Below, in pieces: positions 1 through 9,695 of a stretch of DNA of 64,000 nucleotides (position 1 is its first letter; each line of letters starts with the position of its first letter). The notes under the pieces were generated by a model, which was not told the DNA's origin, ran no database searches, and saw only the letters and a program-made list of their open reading frames with translations. Made by a program: the position numbers and the translations under genes. The DNA comes from Leptolyngbya sp. SIOISBB (GTDB lineage: Bacteria > Cyanobacteriota > Cyanobacteriia > Phormidesmidales > Phormidesmidaceae): the NCBI GenBank assembly GCA_010671905.1, contig JAAHII010000001.1:6596026-6660025 (forward strand). The letters are read 5' to 3'.

Positions 1-652
1 GACCCAAGCGATCGGGCAGATTCGCCAAGAGGTTATCCCCTGACTGCACCAGAATAATCTGCATGTCTTGCCAGTTCAGGCCGGGATAGTCGCGGCGGAC
101 GGCGCGTTTGAGTTCCACCAAGGTCCCTGCCATCTCGACGCCAGTAGGGCCGCCGCCCACAATGACGAAGGTCAGCAACTGCTGCCGCTGCACCGGGTCA
201 GGTTCGCGGGCGGCTTGCTCAAATCGCTGCAGAATATGTTGGCGTAGTGTCACTGCCTGATCTAACGTCCGTAAGGGAAAAGCGTGTTCCATGGCACCGG
301 GTACGCCCAAAAACTGAGTCTGGCTGCCAGTCGCTAGCACCAAATAGTCATAGGAAATGAGTTGGTCGGCGGTTTCGACCACTTGATGCTCAAAATCGAT
401 GTTCTGGACAGTGGCCATCAAAAATTGAGTGCGTGGCGCGCGCCGTAGCACCGTCCGCAGCGGATAGGCGATGCTCTCAGGTTCAATTTGAGCCGCCGCG
501 ACCTGATATAGCAGCGGGATGAACGTGTTGTAATTGTTGCGATCAATCAGCAGCACCTCGGCTCCGCTCTGGGCGAGAGACTGAGCTGTTTGCATACCGC
601 CAAAGCCAGCACCGACGACAACGACCCGAGGGGGATTTGAAAGTGTGTTCAT
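1..652 (-). CDS. Type II NADH dehydrogenase (NDH-2), N-terminal part; cut by window edge
   Basis: This is the N-terminal 217 codons of a pyridine-nucleotide:quinone oxidoreductase; the gene continues beyond base 1. NDH-2 is a single-subunit, non-proton-pumping flavoenzyme that passes electrons from NAD(P)H to quinone at the membrane. Translated from the ATG at 652, the start carries a dinucleotide-binding motif VVVGAGFGG, then PLLYQVAAAQIEPESIAYPLR, typical of cyanobacterial NDH-2, then YDYLVLATGSQT, and a second nucleotide-binding motif VIVGGGPTGVE near residue 165. These are the expected FAD and NADH sites in the usual order. The gene is transcribed away from the next gene. Which cyanobacterial paralogue it is cannot be decided from the fragment. 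Confidence 0.85.
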   Translation of the reverse strand, partial: MNTLSNPPRVVVVGAGFGGMQTAQSLAQSGAEVLLIDRNNYNTFIPLLYQVAAAQIEPESIAYPLRTVLRRAPRTQFLMATVQNIDFEHQVVETADQLISYDYLVLATGSQTQFLGVPGAMEHAFPLRTLDQAVTLRQHILQRFEQAAREPDPVQRQQLLTFVIVGGGPTGVEMAGTLVELKRAVRRDYPGLNWQDMQIILVQSGDNLLANLPDRLG

Positions 653-1049
653 AGTTCAGGTGTGTTTGAACGGTTGACATGTTTTGAGCATCACAAGTTG
701 TACCGTTCGCTGCCTGAATCTATGCTGAAAAAATTTTCAGGTTGGGCAACAACGCCACTCCCGCATTGAGTGTCTTTGTTGCCCAGGAGGCATTGCCAGA
801 TGTTTCGGGCAATTCTCTAACCATTTCCAGCGTTATCGTCAACTGCTCAAGCTAGAGAGTCTTCATCGAGAAACCACGTTCTACCCAAATTATGGGCTGT
901 CAGCTGCGATCGCCCTCATTAGATCCCTTGTGATACCAACGTAGCAATGGGGTTGCCCCTTCCTCATGTTTTGGATGGCAGGTTTCTCTCTCATACTTGT
1001 GAGGCTGCCGGAAATAGCCAAAATATTGCTGGTATTACTGTAGTTAGGA
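653..1049. other. Intergenic region with one hairpin
   Basis: No convincing gene lies between the NDH-2 start and the next reading frame. The only structure seen is an inverted repeat at 743-752 and 776-785 (TGGGCAACAA against TTGTTGCCCA, 23-base loop). It lies about 90 bases upstream of the NDH-2 start and could be a regulatory hairpin of that leader. It has no trailing T run, so it is not a clear terminator. Confidence 0.4.
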
Positions 1050-1805
1050 GTGGAGCAACAGCAAGTGCAAGAAATGCTAACTGCAATCATCTCGGCCGTT
1101 ACTTCAGTTTTGGTTGTGCTCGTAACTTACAGCTTAAATTCTTATCGTGAAGCGAAGTTAAAAGAAAAGAGAGACTATGAAAGAGTCGTTTCAACCTATT
1201 TAAATCCTCTAAGGCTGTCTTTAGTTGAAAACTACTTTCGATTATCTGAAATCTTAGCCAGAGTCTCTGAATCAGACAGGAAACATGAAGCGTTGCTTTA
1301 CGTTGATAATGCGGAAGAAGTTTCTGAAAAATCCTCAAAATGGTTTAACAATCATGGTTGCTACTTAATATCGTCATGCTATATCACAGCCCGCTTATTT
1401 TATTACTTAGACAAAGTTAGGATAGATCTAACATATCTTAAGCTCAGCCAAAAAGATGACACCGAGTTGATTAGTCAGGTAACCATACTCAGCCGATTTT
1501 TTCGGCAAGGATATGGGATTTACTACTTACTACAGCCAAGTATTGGCAATGATATCTATCTTGCTAGCGAACAAAGGCTGATGACCTATCGTGAGTTTTG
1601 CCAGTTACTACAAAATCCAGAGGCTAGGGTTTGGTTCGATAGATTGTTGAATTTCTATATCGAGATGGGCAAGGGGGAACAGCTGAAACGGAGTGAAGAT
1701 ATTCTGAGCGCCATTCAAAATATGTCATTGTTTCTAGATAAGCTTGCAGGTGGAGGAAACTCTATCCAAGAGCGGCTTGAAATTGAAGGTATAAGCTCTT
1801 TCTAA
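1050..1805 (+). CDS. Hypothetical protein with N-terminal membrane anchor
   Basis: I do not recognise this family. The 251-residue product has one hydrophobic helix at about residues 10-28 followed by a basic, highly charged stretch (REAKLKEKRDYER), so it is probably a single-pass protein with its bulk in the cytoplasm. The rest looks helical, with a Tyr/Phe-rich middle part (CYITARLFYYLDKVR). The start is uncertain: GTG at 1050 sits inside an AGGAG sequence and has no spaced ribosome site, while the ATG at 1074 removes eight residues. The coding sequence is clearly richer in A+T than its neighbours, which could mean recent acquisition. It stands alone, followed by a dispersed repeat. Confidence 0.55.
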   Translation: MEQQQVQEMLTAIISAVTSVLVVLVTYSLNSYREAKLKEKRDYERVVSTYLNPLRLSLVENYFRLSEILARVSESDRKHEALLYVDNAEEVSEKSSKWFNNHGCYLISSCYITARLFYYLDKVRIDLTYLKLSQKDDTELISQVTILSRFFRQGYGIYYLLQPSIGNDIYLASEQRLMTYREFCQLLQNPEARVWFDRLLNFYIEMGKGEQLKRSEDILSAIQNMSLFLDKLAGGGNSIQERLEIEGISSF

Positions 1806-1976
1806 TACAGCCTGATTTTGCATTGCAAGGACGATCTAGAGAGCTTTTTGATGTCATAAATCATCTTCCGCAAGCGTCTCCGTGAGGATAAAACTGCAGG
1901 CTTTATAAGGGTTCATAGGTCACACTTCATTTGCCCCACGCGACGAGATATTCCAACTTTCAATGCTTTCAGAATA

Positions 1977-2170
1977 CTAATACTCGGTGGCATAAGTCTC
2001 GATACCGATCCCCCCTCATCCCCCGACCCCTTCTCCCAGTTTTGGGAGAAGGGGAGCGAGCAGTTTGAAGTCCCTCTCCCAAACTTGGGAGAGGGATTTA
2101 GGGTGTAGACGCGCAGCGGCTTCTCTTTGAGTGGGCTAATGGGTGGCAAATTTACGCCGAGCGGTACTAG
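1977..2170. repeat. MITE-like dispersed element, family A, copy 1
   Basis: A 194-bp non-coding element bounded by CTAATACTCGGTGGCATAAG on the left and AAATTTACGCCGAGCGGTACTAG on the right; the ends form an imperfect terminal inverted repeat. The middle contains two self-complementary hairpins (CTTCTCCCAGTTTTGGGAGAAG and CCCTCTCCCAAACTTGGGAGAGGG). Three related copies occur in the window at 15372-15551 (reverse), 27249-27359 and 35810-35921. The open frame 1913-2197 that crosses it is an artefact of the repeat. Confidence 0.75.
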
Positions 2171-2193
2171 GAGAGTGAACGCGCGTTCGGCAA

Positions 2194-3489
2194 TCACACC
2201 GCGCCTGTTCGCAGGCTTTTTCCAGGCTTGCTAACCTCAGGCAAGGTGAAAATCTCGATACCCTGCTCTCTTCCCCGAATCGGTACCGAGCCCAAGGGTT
2301 TGAGGTTTTGGGGCGATCGCAACTGATGAGCGGTGGCGCGACTCATGAGCATTGACGTTGACCAGTCTTTGGTGAGGGACTCTAACCGTGAAGCAACATT
2401 CACCGTATCCCCAATTACCGTAAATTCGAGACGGCCAGTAGCGCCCAAACATCCCGCCACGATGGGCCCAGAATGCAACCCCACGCCAATTGGTAAAGGG
2501 CACTTGGTTTTGCCTTTGAGCAGAATCTCTTGAGCTGCCTGGAACGCTTGCTCTGCATGGTTATTGAGCTGTGCCGGTGCCCCAAAAACCGCCAACATGC
2601 CATCGCCCATAAACTTGTCGACCCAGCCACCATGCTGCTCTACCGTTTCGGCCAAAAAGCTCTGGATAGTATTCAAAAAATCGAGTACCTCCAGAGGGCT
2701 CATACTTTCTGAATAGTGGGTAAAGCCTCGCAAGTCAGTCACCAAAATCGTGACTTCACATTCTTGCGCCTCTTCTAGCAAGCGAGTCGGGCTTTCAAAC
2801 GCGGTCTCGACGACGCTCTCGGGCAAAAACTGTCGCATTAGCAAGCGGCCCGCTTCGTTTTTACCCTGACGGCGCACAATACTGGCTGTGAGCATGCCTA
2901 AAAAGCCCGTGCCCAGAATGGTGAATAGAGCAAATAAGCTCACCGCGACGTCGAGCTGAAATAGCACCGCTGCATAAACAAAATTACCGAGAGCCAAACT
3001 CGTGCTGATGATCGAGGAGCGCGACTTGACCCGAATTCCCCCGGAGACGGCTAAGAAACAACAAAAAGCCGCAATATTGGTAATGATTTCGGGCTTAGTG
3101 GGCGCGAGGGTTTGCCAAATATTGGTGGTGAATATCGCCACCAAAATACCATCGAATATCGGGATGATGACTTGTAACGTGAGCAAATTTCGCCAAGCAT
3201 TGGGCCGTCGCAGCACGATCAGAAAACCGGCCGATATCGAGCAGACAATGAGCGAAAAAATGGCGATGGTCGGCGACACTGAATCGACATTGATCAGGGT
3301 TTGGGGAAAGAAAAATACCAACACATCTAACACGCTGGCGATCGCCAACATGCCAAAGCGGGCATAGGCGATTTTGCGCTCATTACTGAGGGAGGCTTGG
3401 GCAATGGCCTGCTTAAAAGCCTGATCAATCTCTACCCCTGCGGAAGCGGCATGAGGGTATGTCGGCGAGGCCGTTTTCGAAGCGGTCAT
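2194..3489 (-). CDS. Membrane-bound class III adenylate/guanylate cyclase
   Basis: This 431-residue protein makes a cyclic nucleotide, most likely cAMP, from ATP. The N-terminal half (about residues 40-205) has roughly six hydrophobic segments forming a membrane domain. A short linker (about 206-240) leads to a complete class III cyclase domain (about 243-420). The two metal-binding aspartates are D252 (TDLRGF) and D296 (DKFMGDG). The residues that choose adenine, K292 and D361, are both present, and N364 and R368 for transition-state binding follow in VIGDTVNVASRLE. The catalytic set is therefore intact and of adenylate type. It is a solitary gene, so its input signal is unknown; the membrane domain may sense or only anchor. 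Confidence 0.9.
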   Translation of the reverse strand: MTASKTASPTYPHAASAGVEIDQAFKQAIAQASLSNERKIAYARFGMLAIASVLDVLVFFFPQTLINVDSVSPTIAIFSLIVCSISAGFLIVLRRPNAWRNLLTLQVIIPIFDGILVAIFTTNIWQTLAPTKPEIITNIAAFCCFLAVSGGIRVKSRSSIISTSLALGNFVYAAVLFQLDVAVSLFALFTILGTGFLGMLTASIVRRQGKNEAGRLLMRQFLPESVVETAFESPTRLLEEAQECEVTILVTDLRGFTHYSESMSPLEVLDFLNTIQSFLAETVEQHGGWVDKFMGDGMLAVFGAPAQLNNHAEQAFQAAQEILLKGKTKCPLPIGVGLHSGPIVAGCLGATGRLEFTVIGDTVNVASRLESLTKDWSTSMLMSRATAHQLRSPQNLKPLGSVPIRGREQGIEIFTLPEVSKPGKSLRTGAV

Positions 3490-3885
3490 AGTTGATCAAT
3501 CTCACAACAGAATCTGCTCGTGCAGTGACTCACGAGTCGTCGAGCATGGATGTAGACGCTGCCCTAGGTTGCCCCATTCGATTCTAGGCGTTCTCTTTTG
3601 GCCTTTGTCGGCTCGGTCGCCGCATTCATCCAAACAACACGATTAATCCTGATCCGCTGGGGGCGTTAACAGAGGCGTGCGTCCACCCATTACCTTTTCA
3701 CCCTTGAATCTTTTGATCCGCAGTCCTTTTCAGCAGAGCTGACATGAAGACTGCCAGCCCGACCTTGGGATGTTTGAACGCAGCACTCAATCATTCTCTG
3801 GTGATGTCGTTGAGTGTTTTAGTGGGCAAGCTATGAGATCGCCCCAAAAGCATAGCTATGCTGAGGACAGAAGGATTGGCGGTGG
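3490..3885. other. Divergent intergenic region, nothing recognised
   Basis: Space between the divergent cyclase and saccharopine-dehydrogenase-like genes. It presumably holds both promoters. I see no repeat element, RNA gene or clear operator; only a weak CACTCAA/TTGAGTG inverted repeat near 3786-3817. Confidence 0.4.
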
Positions 3886-5010
3886 ATGATCATGCACAAA
3901 AATATCACCATCCTCGTTTTAGGCGGATATGGGGAAACGGGAAAAGTGTTTTGCCGGTATCTGCTCCAAGAAACTTCGGCAAGGGTGATTGTCGCTGGCA
4001 GAAGGCTTGCCAAAGCCGAAGCTTTAGTCGAGCAATTGCAGCAGAACTTTCCCCCCGATCGCATTGCCGCCCGCTATACCGATGCGGCCGATGTCGAGAG
4101 TCTGCGGCAGTCTTTTCAGGACATCGATTTGGTGCTGGTAGCAGCCACCACGACCCAATGGGCCAAGCAGATTGCGGTGGCGGCTCTGGAAGCCCAGGTT
4201 GATTATCTCGATATCTACTTTCAGCAGGATGTCTATCCAGTCTTGGCCACCCTGCAGCCCCAGATTCAGGCGGCTGGCCGCTGCTTTATTACCCAGGCTG
4301 GGTTTCATCCCGGCTTGCCTGCGGCGTATATGCGCCAAGGGGCACAGTACTTTGATCAGTATGACCAGGCCATCGTCGCGTTTGCCATGCAGACTCAGAT
4401 TCAAGACTTTCAATCTATTCTGGAAATCGTGGATATGGTGGCCGATTATCAGCCGGAATTCTGGCAAAACGGGCAATGGAAAATCGGCACCTACCAAGAT
4501 GCCATCTCGGTGAACTACGGCAACCGGTTTGGGGTGCGGAGTAGTCTGCCCCTGAGTATGGTGGAAATCAAATCCTTGCCAGAGCAGTTGGGGTTGCAAG
4601 AGGCAGGTGTTTTTACCACGGGATTCAACTGGTTTATCGATTATCTGGTGTTCTCACTCATCGCGCTGTCGAACACTGTAAAAAAAGGGTTATTTCGCCA
4701 GGTTTGGGCGAAGTTATTTGTCTTTGGGTTAAATACCTTTTCGAGCCAGCAAGCGGGTGTCGTTTTCTTGTTGAAAGCCGCTGGAAAAAAACAGGGCAAA
4801 CACCGCGCTGTCGAAATTTTTTCAGACCACGACGATGCCTATGAGTTTACGGTGGTGCCGGTGATCGCCTGCTTGCATCAATACCTGAATGATGACATCC
4901 GCCAGCCGGGTCTCTGGATGATGGGACACCTGGTTGACCCGGACAAGTTAATCACTGATATGCAAGCCATGGGCATCAACATTCAGACTTCCATTAACGA
5001 TGCCAGCTAA
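3886..5010 (+). CDS. Saccharopine dehydrogenase-like NAD(P)-binding oxidoreductase
   Basis: The 374-residue protein starts with a Rossmann motif (ILVLGGYGETGKVFCRYL, residues 8-25) followed by an arginine-tipped second strand (VIVAGRR) suggesting NADP(H) preference. The pattern of the next segments (DIDLVLVAA, VDYLDIYFQQ, AGFHPGLPAAYMR) matches the saccharopine dehydrogenase/trans-acting enoyl reductase superfamily. A hydrophobic patch near residues 245-270 may contact membrane or lipid. The true substrate cannot be told from sequence; members of this broad group act on amino-acid or lipid-like intermediates. ATG codons at 3886 and 3892 are both possible starts. The gene is monocistronic in this window. 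Confidence 0.75.
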   Translation: MIMHKNITILVLGGYGETGKVFCRYLLQETSARVIVAGRRLAKAEALVEQLQQNFPPDRIAARYTDAADVESLRQSFQDIDLVLVAATTTQWAKQIAVAALEAQVDYLDIYFQQDVYPVLATLQPQIQAAGRCFITQAGFHPGLPAAYMRQGAQYFDQYDQAIVAFAMQTQIQDFQSILEIVDMVADYQPEFWQNGQWKIGTYQDAISVNYGNRFGVRSSLPLSMVEIKSLPEQLGLQEAGVFTTGFNWFIDYLVFSLIALSNTVKKGLFRQVWAKLFVFGLNTFSSQQAGVVFLLKAAGKKQGKHRAVEIFSDHDDAYEFTVVPVIACLHQYLNDDIRQPGLWMMGHLVDPDKLITDMQAMGINIQTSINDAS

Positions 5011-5082
5011 TCTCCAGGCTCAGCGATCGCGGCGGCTGAAGTGAGCCAGTTGTACGCCGACTTGAGGGCTGAACTATAGCAG

Positions 5083-5114
5083 AATTCGGAATGCGGAGGT
5101 CGGAATGCGGAATT
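5083..5114. repeat. Heptanucleotide tandem repeat (STRR-type)
   Basis: Four heptamers follow one another without gaps: AATTCGG, AATGCGG, AGGTCGG, AATGCGG. The same family, in the opposite orientation, is at 40135-40158 and 43725-43755. Short tandemly repeated heptamers of this kind are well known in filamentous cyanobacteria. Confidence 0.7.
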
Positions 5115-5359
5115 GAAATGCTTGCCAGAAGCTGGTTCCAATTATCCAGGTCGGCCTGATCAAACTGCGGCTTGCTATAGCACTGGGGCGATCGCTCCGG
5201 CGTCATGACGACTGGCTTAAGCGAAACGCATGATAACTCTCACCTAACTGTCATACTCGCCTCGCTCCAAGCTTAAACACTCCAGCAAAAGTACTGATAT
5301 GGGCAACCCGTTGGCCCCAACGATCTTTTGTGCCGCTTCCCCCCTTGCAGGAGCGTCTG

Positions 5360-5588
5360 ATGATGATTGTGATTCCTTTAGCAGCCACCCAGCGGTTAAT
5401 GCAGATGGCCCAGGCCCACCAGGTCAATCTCTCCGTGCCGCTGAGCCTCAACTCTCACCTGCAATGCCTGTGGTGAAGTGTCTGGTTCTTACATCATTGA
5501 GTACGATGGCCAACGGTTTCGGTTGCTGGGGGAAGAGGCGCTGGCGTTTTTGCAATTTATCGTGGGGAGCGATCGCGCGAACCCATAA
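5360..5588 (+). pseudogene. Small hypothetical gene split by a frameshift
   Basis: An excellent ribosome site (AGGAG at 5349-5353, six bases before ATG 5360) opens a frame reading MMIVIPLAATQRLMQMAQAH and on to a stop at 5474-5476. The frame one base over is open across the break (from about 5463) and continues with a protein-like sequence (SYIIEYDGQRFRLLGEEALA) to a stop at 5586-5588. Joined, they give about 76 residues that look like one small soluble domain. I do not recognise the family. The shift is equivalent to one extra base near 5460-5475. It is either a real frameshift, a sequencing error or, less likely, programmed frameshifting. The neighbours are unrelated. Confidence 0.45.
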
Positions 5589-5669
5589 CTCCCAACGAAC
5601 GAGAGCCCAGTCTCATTTGGCCCTAAAACGTCAGCTTGAGAACCATGAGAGGACAATCATCCAGCGATT

Positions 5670-8600
5670 CTACTGCCATGACTCAAGCTGGTCGAGCCAG
5701 GTTTGAGTCAGGCCAATCCACTGCTCGCGACGACGCTCGAAATCAGCCGCCACGGCAATCAGCGCAACCCCCACCAAAATTCCCACCACCCATTTGATCA
5801 AGGGATATTCAGAATTGAGCCCAACCAGTTGATTCACTGCGTTAAGGCCGAACACGAGCGTACCGACATAGAGAAAGGCCCGCACTTGCAGCCGCAGCCC
5901 AGCGGCGATCGCCGCCAAAGCAGCCAAGCCCACCGGCAAGCCAGTCCACCGTTCCCCCATCAGGGCTACGACCAGAATTAAACCCAGGCTGACGACTCGT
6001 AGCCAGTGCCGCCCGGCGCGGTTGGCCTCGGCCCGCAGCCCCGGATCGATTTGGGCGATGTAAAGTCCCATCAAGCCCAGCGGTAAGACATAGGCGAGGT
6101 GATCGGCGATCGCCTGAGCGTCTAGCCATAGCCAGGTCGCCCAAACCGCCAGGACCGCTGAAACGTATGACCACCGCACCTGATGCGCCGTCCAGGCTAA
6201 AGCCGCGTAGAATGCGGCCAGCATCCATAAAGTGGGTAGGTGGTCGCTCGCGTTCGTGAACACAGTAATGACTGGTGGCAGTGCTATGGCATAGCGTTGC
6301 CAAGGCGATCGCGGCCACCCCAACCGCGACCAAGGCACCCAATAAAATAGAGCCGCAAAACCGCAGGCCACCATGCCCCACCGATTATCCAGGACAGCTA
6401 ACGCCGGTAGCGCCAGCCGCAGGTAGGCGAACCAGCCCACTAACAAGGTGAGCCCGGCATAAATCCAGCCGTCTGCTTCCGACTCACGCCGTCCCTGCAG
6501 CAGGCTGTAGCTCACCAGCCCGAGCCCCAAGCCTAGCCCTGGCCAAAGCAAGCCCAGCCCCCTTGCGTAGACCGGCTCCCCAGAGATGGCCATCAACCCC
6601 ACAGCGATACCCCAGTGAATATGAGCCGTGATCACCAGTTCTTTGAGGGGCCAAGCTAACCGCGCGGCCAGCCAGCTCGCGCCCAGGCGATAGGCGGCCA
6701 TAATCACTGCTGCTACGGCGGCTAGAACGACGAGGCCATCAGCGGGATGATCGCCCGTCGCCAGAGACAGTTGGTAAATCACCAATTCATACCAGCCCAG
6801 GGTCAGACCTGCCAGACCGAGCCAGCGCAGCCAAGCCCAACCGGTCTGACCGCTCACGGCCAACCCCAGCAAGGCCACCGCCAAGCTACTCAACCCCGTC
6901 CAGGTCGAGAAATAGCCTACCCGCAAGCTCACCCCGAGCAGGCCATAGAGCAGGGTGAGGTAATACAGATGCGGCAACAGATCAGGGTGGCGATCGCGCT
7001 GCACCCATGCCAGACCGAAGGTAATGACACCCAAGCCAATGATCAGCGCCGCTAAGGTCAGGCGAGTGCCACCCCCTAAGGCCACGAATTCTGCGGCCAG
7101 CAGGGCTACCGCTCCGCCCAGTAGATAGACCGCCATGGGGTGAGGGCGACGCCAAAATCGCAGGCCGATCGCCGCTATCACCAACGCAATGCCATCGGCA
7201 TAGGCCATGCCGGGCGATCGCCAGCCTTCATAAAGGAGTCCTGCCTCGGCCGTGAGGGCCAACAGCAGCCCACTGCAGAGTCCCAGGCCCCAGCGATCGC
7301 AGGCCGTGCCATAGAGTGCCGCCAGCCTCGAACGGTTGCCCAGTGACAGGCTCAGTCCCCAGAGTGCCGCCAGCAGCACCGCCAGCACGCCATACCATTG
7401 GTCATATCGGTTGGGGAAACCGGGCAAGCCATCTTCGATCAGGCTGATTGCAAAGCCCAGGCCAAACCCCACAGTCACCAACACCATGGGTAGCTGCTGT
7501 CGCCGCTGGCTCTGAACCGCTGCCATCCCGGTGGCGCTGCCTAGGCCCACCAGGCGGGTTATGGCCAGGCCCAGCGTCAACGGGGCGGTTAAACTCACGG
7601 CCAACAGACTCCAGCGATCGCGACGCAGCAGAGTCATGAGTAACGGAATCGTCAGCCCCAACAGGCTGTAATAGCTCTGAAAATCGTGGCTAGCCAAATG
7701 GTTCCACAACTGGGCATAGGCGAGACCGGCGAGGCCCAGGCCATAGATCCAGGTGCTCCGCTGCCAGCCTGCCCGCAGCGCCCGGCTTAACCCTAGGTTC
7801 ACCGCCATCAGCCCAAAGCTGATCAACATCCAGTGCTCGTCCCTGAGGTCGGGCCAGCGATGGTTGAGGGTCACGAGTACCGTCACGAGGGCGAGGCCGT
7901 GGGTGATGATAATGCGCTCAAACGCGGGCAGTCGCTGTCGTTGGGTCGTAATGAACGCAGTGATCGTTGACGCGATCAGGTTGACCACTAACACCGCTGG
8001 CGCTCCCAAACTGATGACTGTGAGCAAACCGTTTATGACCACCGCGCTCCCCTCGCTGAAGCGAGCCAAGGTGGCGTTATCACGGCGATCATAGGCCGCC
8101 GCGATCGCCACCAGACCCACGACAAAGGGATACAAATAAATGCCCAACAGCCAGGCCGAGGTACTAGCGGTGCCGAGCCAGGTGGCGGGCACGACAAGCA
8201 GATCCAGCATGCCAGTCGGCAACAGTTCCCAAATCAGAAAGGGGAATTGGAGGGCGATCGCGATCCCCCCTAGCAAAGTCCACCGTTGGGGTCGGGTTTG
8301 CTGTCGCGCTATCCGCAGTCCAAACCCGAGCAGGCTCACTAACAGCGCCTGCAGCGGCCAGCCGTTAACGGTCATCAACCAGCCCAATAGCAGCAATCCT
8401 TGGCCCAGTCGCTGAGTCCAGAGAGCTGTAGTGCGGATCAAGCGGCTGTCAGAAGCGGCATTTTCGGTCAACCCCGCATCCACGTCGGGGGGCGCAGCAA
8501 CCAGCACTGGCGGAGGCCAAGCGCGCTGCCCGCGCCATACCCAAACCGCCCCATACAGGCCCAACGCTAGCCCTAGCGACCCCCAGGTGCCCGCGCCCAG

Positions 8601-9479
8601 GGTCGCCAGGCGTCGCAGCACGAGCAGTCCCAAACTCAAGTTGACCAGCAGCAGGGGCCAGGTGGGCGCAGGTGCGGCCGTTCGGGGTGCCCGCAGCAGC
8701 AGGGCACCACAGCCTAAAACGCCGCCATAGATGGCGAGCATCGGTAGCCACTGCCAGCGCCAGCCCAACTGCAACAGTCCGAGCCCAATGAATAGATAGC
8801 GTTGAGGTACCGTGGCCGACCATCGTTCGAGCAGTCGAAAAGCAATGACCCCAAGCAGTCCGCTGGCCCCGAGCCCCACTAGCCAACCCAGTCCCTGCCA
8901 AATGCCTAAACCATCCATCGCGGCAAAATTGAGGGGCACCAACAGCAACGTGACGATCTGTAGGGACTTGGCGGTGAGCTGGAGGCGAGGATTATCCGCA
9001 CTCCATAGTCCGACTCCCCAAAAAATCACGGTGTAGGTCAGCAGCACACAGTATTGCCCCACCGAACTGAAGGCGGCCCACTGGGTCGCTGCCAGCACCG
9101 CCGAAGACAGCACCACCAAAAAGACGCCCAGCCCTAACAGCCAGACGACACTCAGTTCGCTGACGATCTGTCCGAGCCAGCCTCGCACCGGTCGGGGGAT
9201 TGGCGTCGCCAGTCGTCGGGGGGACGGCTCCGGCTCGGGCGGCAAAAACCCAGGGGCGGCAACTCTCGGTGAGGTGGTAGCGACAGCGGGTACAGCCGCC
9301 GCCGCTACCACCTCACTGCGCTGGGGGCACTCACAGATGAGTCGTTCAGCGCTGAGCGATCGCACCTGGGCATCCGAGATCAGCCCCAGTTCGAGCCAAG
9401 TCTCCAGCCCCAACAGCAGCCGTTCGTCATCGTTAGCCAGCTCTAGCTGAATGCGAATAGACGCTGATTTCTCTGCCAT
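5670..9479 (-). CDS. Very large polytopic membrane protein, function unknown
   Basis: About 1,269 residues from the preferred ATG at 9479 (MAEKSASIRIQLELANDDER); a longer frame begins at 9530 but lacks a good start. A soluble N-terminal region (about residues 1-110) ends in a Pro-rich linker. Its segment LLLGLETWLELGLISDAQV resembles the N-terminus of cyanobacterial proteins annotated as DUF2157-like membrane proteins. Nearly all the rest is an unbroken run of hydrophobic helices rich in Leu, Gly, Ala and Trp, which I estimate at more than 30 segments. There is no visible enzyme motif, pore signature or repeat. A TGGAG lies upstream of the chosen start. Transport, envelope assembly or structural roles are all open. 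Confidence 0.7.
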   Translation of the reverse strand: MAEKSASIRIQLELANDDERLLLGLETWLELGLISDAQVRSLSAERLICECPQRSEVVAAAAVPAVATTSPRVAAPGFLPPEPEPSPRRLATPIPRPVRGWLGQIVSELSVVWLLGLGVFLVVLSSAVLAATQWAAFSSVGQYCVLLTYTVIFWGVGLWSADNPRLQLTAKSLQIVTLLLVPLNFAAMDGLGIWQGLGWLVGLGASGLLGVIAFRLLERWSATVPQRYLFIGLGLLQLGWRWQWLPMLAIYGGVLGCGALLLRAPRTAAPAPTWPLLLVNLSLGLLVLRRLATLGAGTWGSLGLALGLYGAVWVWRGQRAWPPPVLVAAPPDVDAGLTENAASDSRLIRTTALWTQRLGQGLLLLGWLMTVNGWPLQALLVSLLGFGLRIARQQTRPQRWTLLGGIAIALQFPFLIWELLPTGMLDLLVVPATWLGTASTSAWLLGIYLYPFVVGLVAIAAAYDRRDNATLARFSEGSAVVINGLLTVISLGAPAVLVVNLIASTITAFITTQRQRLPAFERIIITHGLALVTVLVTLNHRWPDLRDEHWMLISFGLMAVNLGLSRALRAGWQRSTWIYGLGLAGLAYAQLWNHLASHDFQSYYSLLGLTIPLLMTLLRRDRWSLLAVSLTAPLTLGLAITRLVGLGSATGMAAVQSQRRQQLPMVLVTVGFGLGFAISLIEDGLPGFPNRYDQWYGVLAVLLAALWGLSLSLGNRSRLAALYGTACDRWGLGLCSGLLLALTAEAGLLYEGWRSPGMAYADGIALVIAAIGLRFWRRPHPMAVYLLGGAVALLAAEFVALGGGTRLTLAALIIGLGVITFGLAWVQRDRHPDLLPHLYYLTLLYGLLGVSLRVGYFSTWTGLSSLAVALLGLAVSGQTGWAWLRWLGLAGLTLGWYELVIYQLSLATGDHPADGLVVLAAVAAVIMAAYRLGASWLAARLAWPLKELVITAHIHWGIAVGLMAISGEPVYARGLGLLWPGLGLGLGLVSYSLLQGRRESEADGWIYAGLTLLVGWFAYLRLALPALAVLDNRWGMVACGFAALFYWVPWSRLGWPRSPWQRYAIALPPVITVFTNASDHLPTLWMLAAFYAALAWTAHQVRWSYVSAVLAVWATWLWLDAQAIADHLAYVLPLGLMGLYIAQIDPGLRAEANRAGRHWLRVVSLGLILVVALMGERWTGLPVGLAALAAIAAGLRLQVRAFLYVGTLVFGLNAVNQLVGLNSEYPLIKWVVGILVGVALIAVAADFERRREQWIGLTQTWLDQLESWQ

Positions 9480-9695
9480 GGTGTTAGCTCCAGTGACGCC
9501 CTTACCTATAAGGTCTGACATCTGAGACAACTATGTCAGTTGTGTGTGACAGTTTGTCATGGGAGCTTGGCTAAACGGCACGATGCCCAGGCTGGGGCGG
9601 CGGCGCGATCGCCCCGACCTCATTGAGGCATCTGGCCGGAGCCTGCACCATGATTGCGACTCTCCATCCCCAATCCATGACTGTCGCCACCTACC

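Noticed and set aside
1913-2197. 94-residue reading frame on the minus strand
   Set aside because: It runs through MITE-like element A1 and its translation is just the repeat.
5251-5706. Reading frames of 66 and 135 residues
   Set aside because: Poor codon use and no ribosome site. The better frame in this region is the split gene at 5360-5588.
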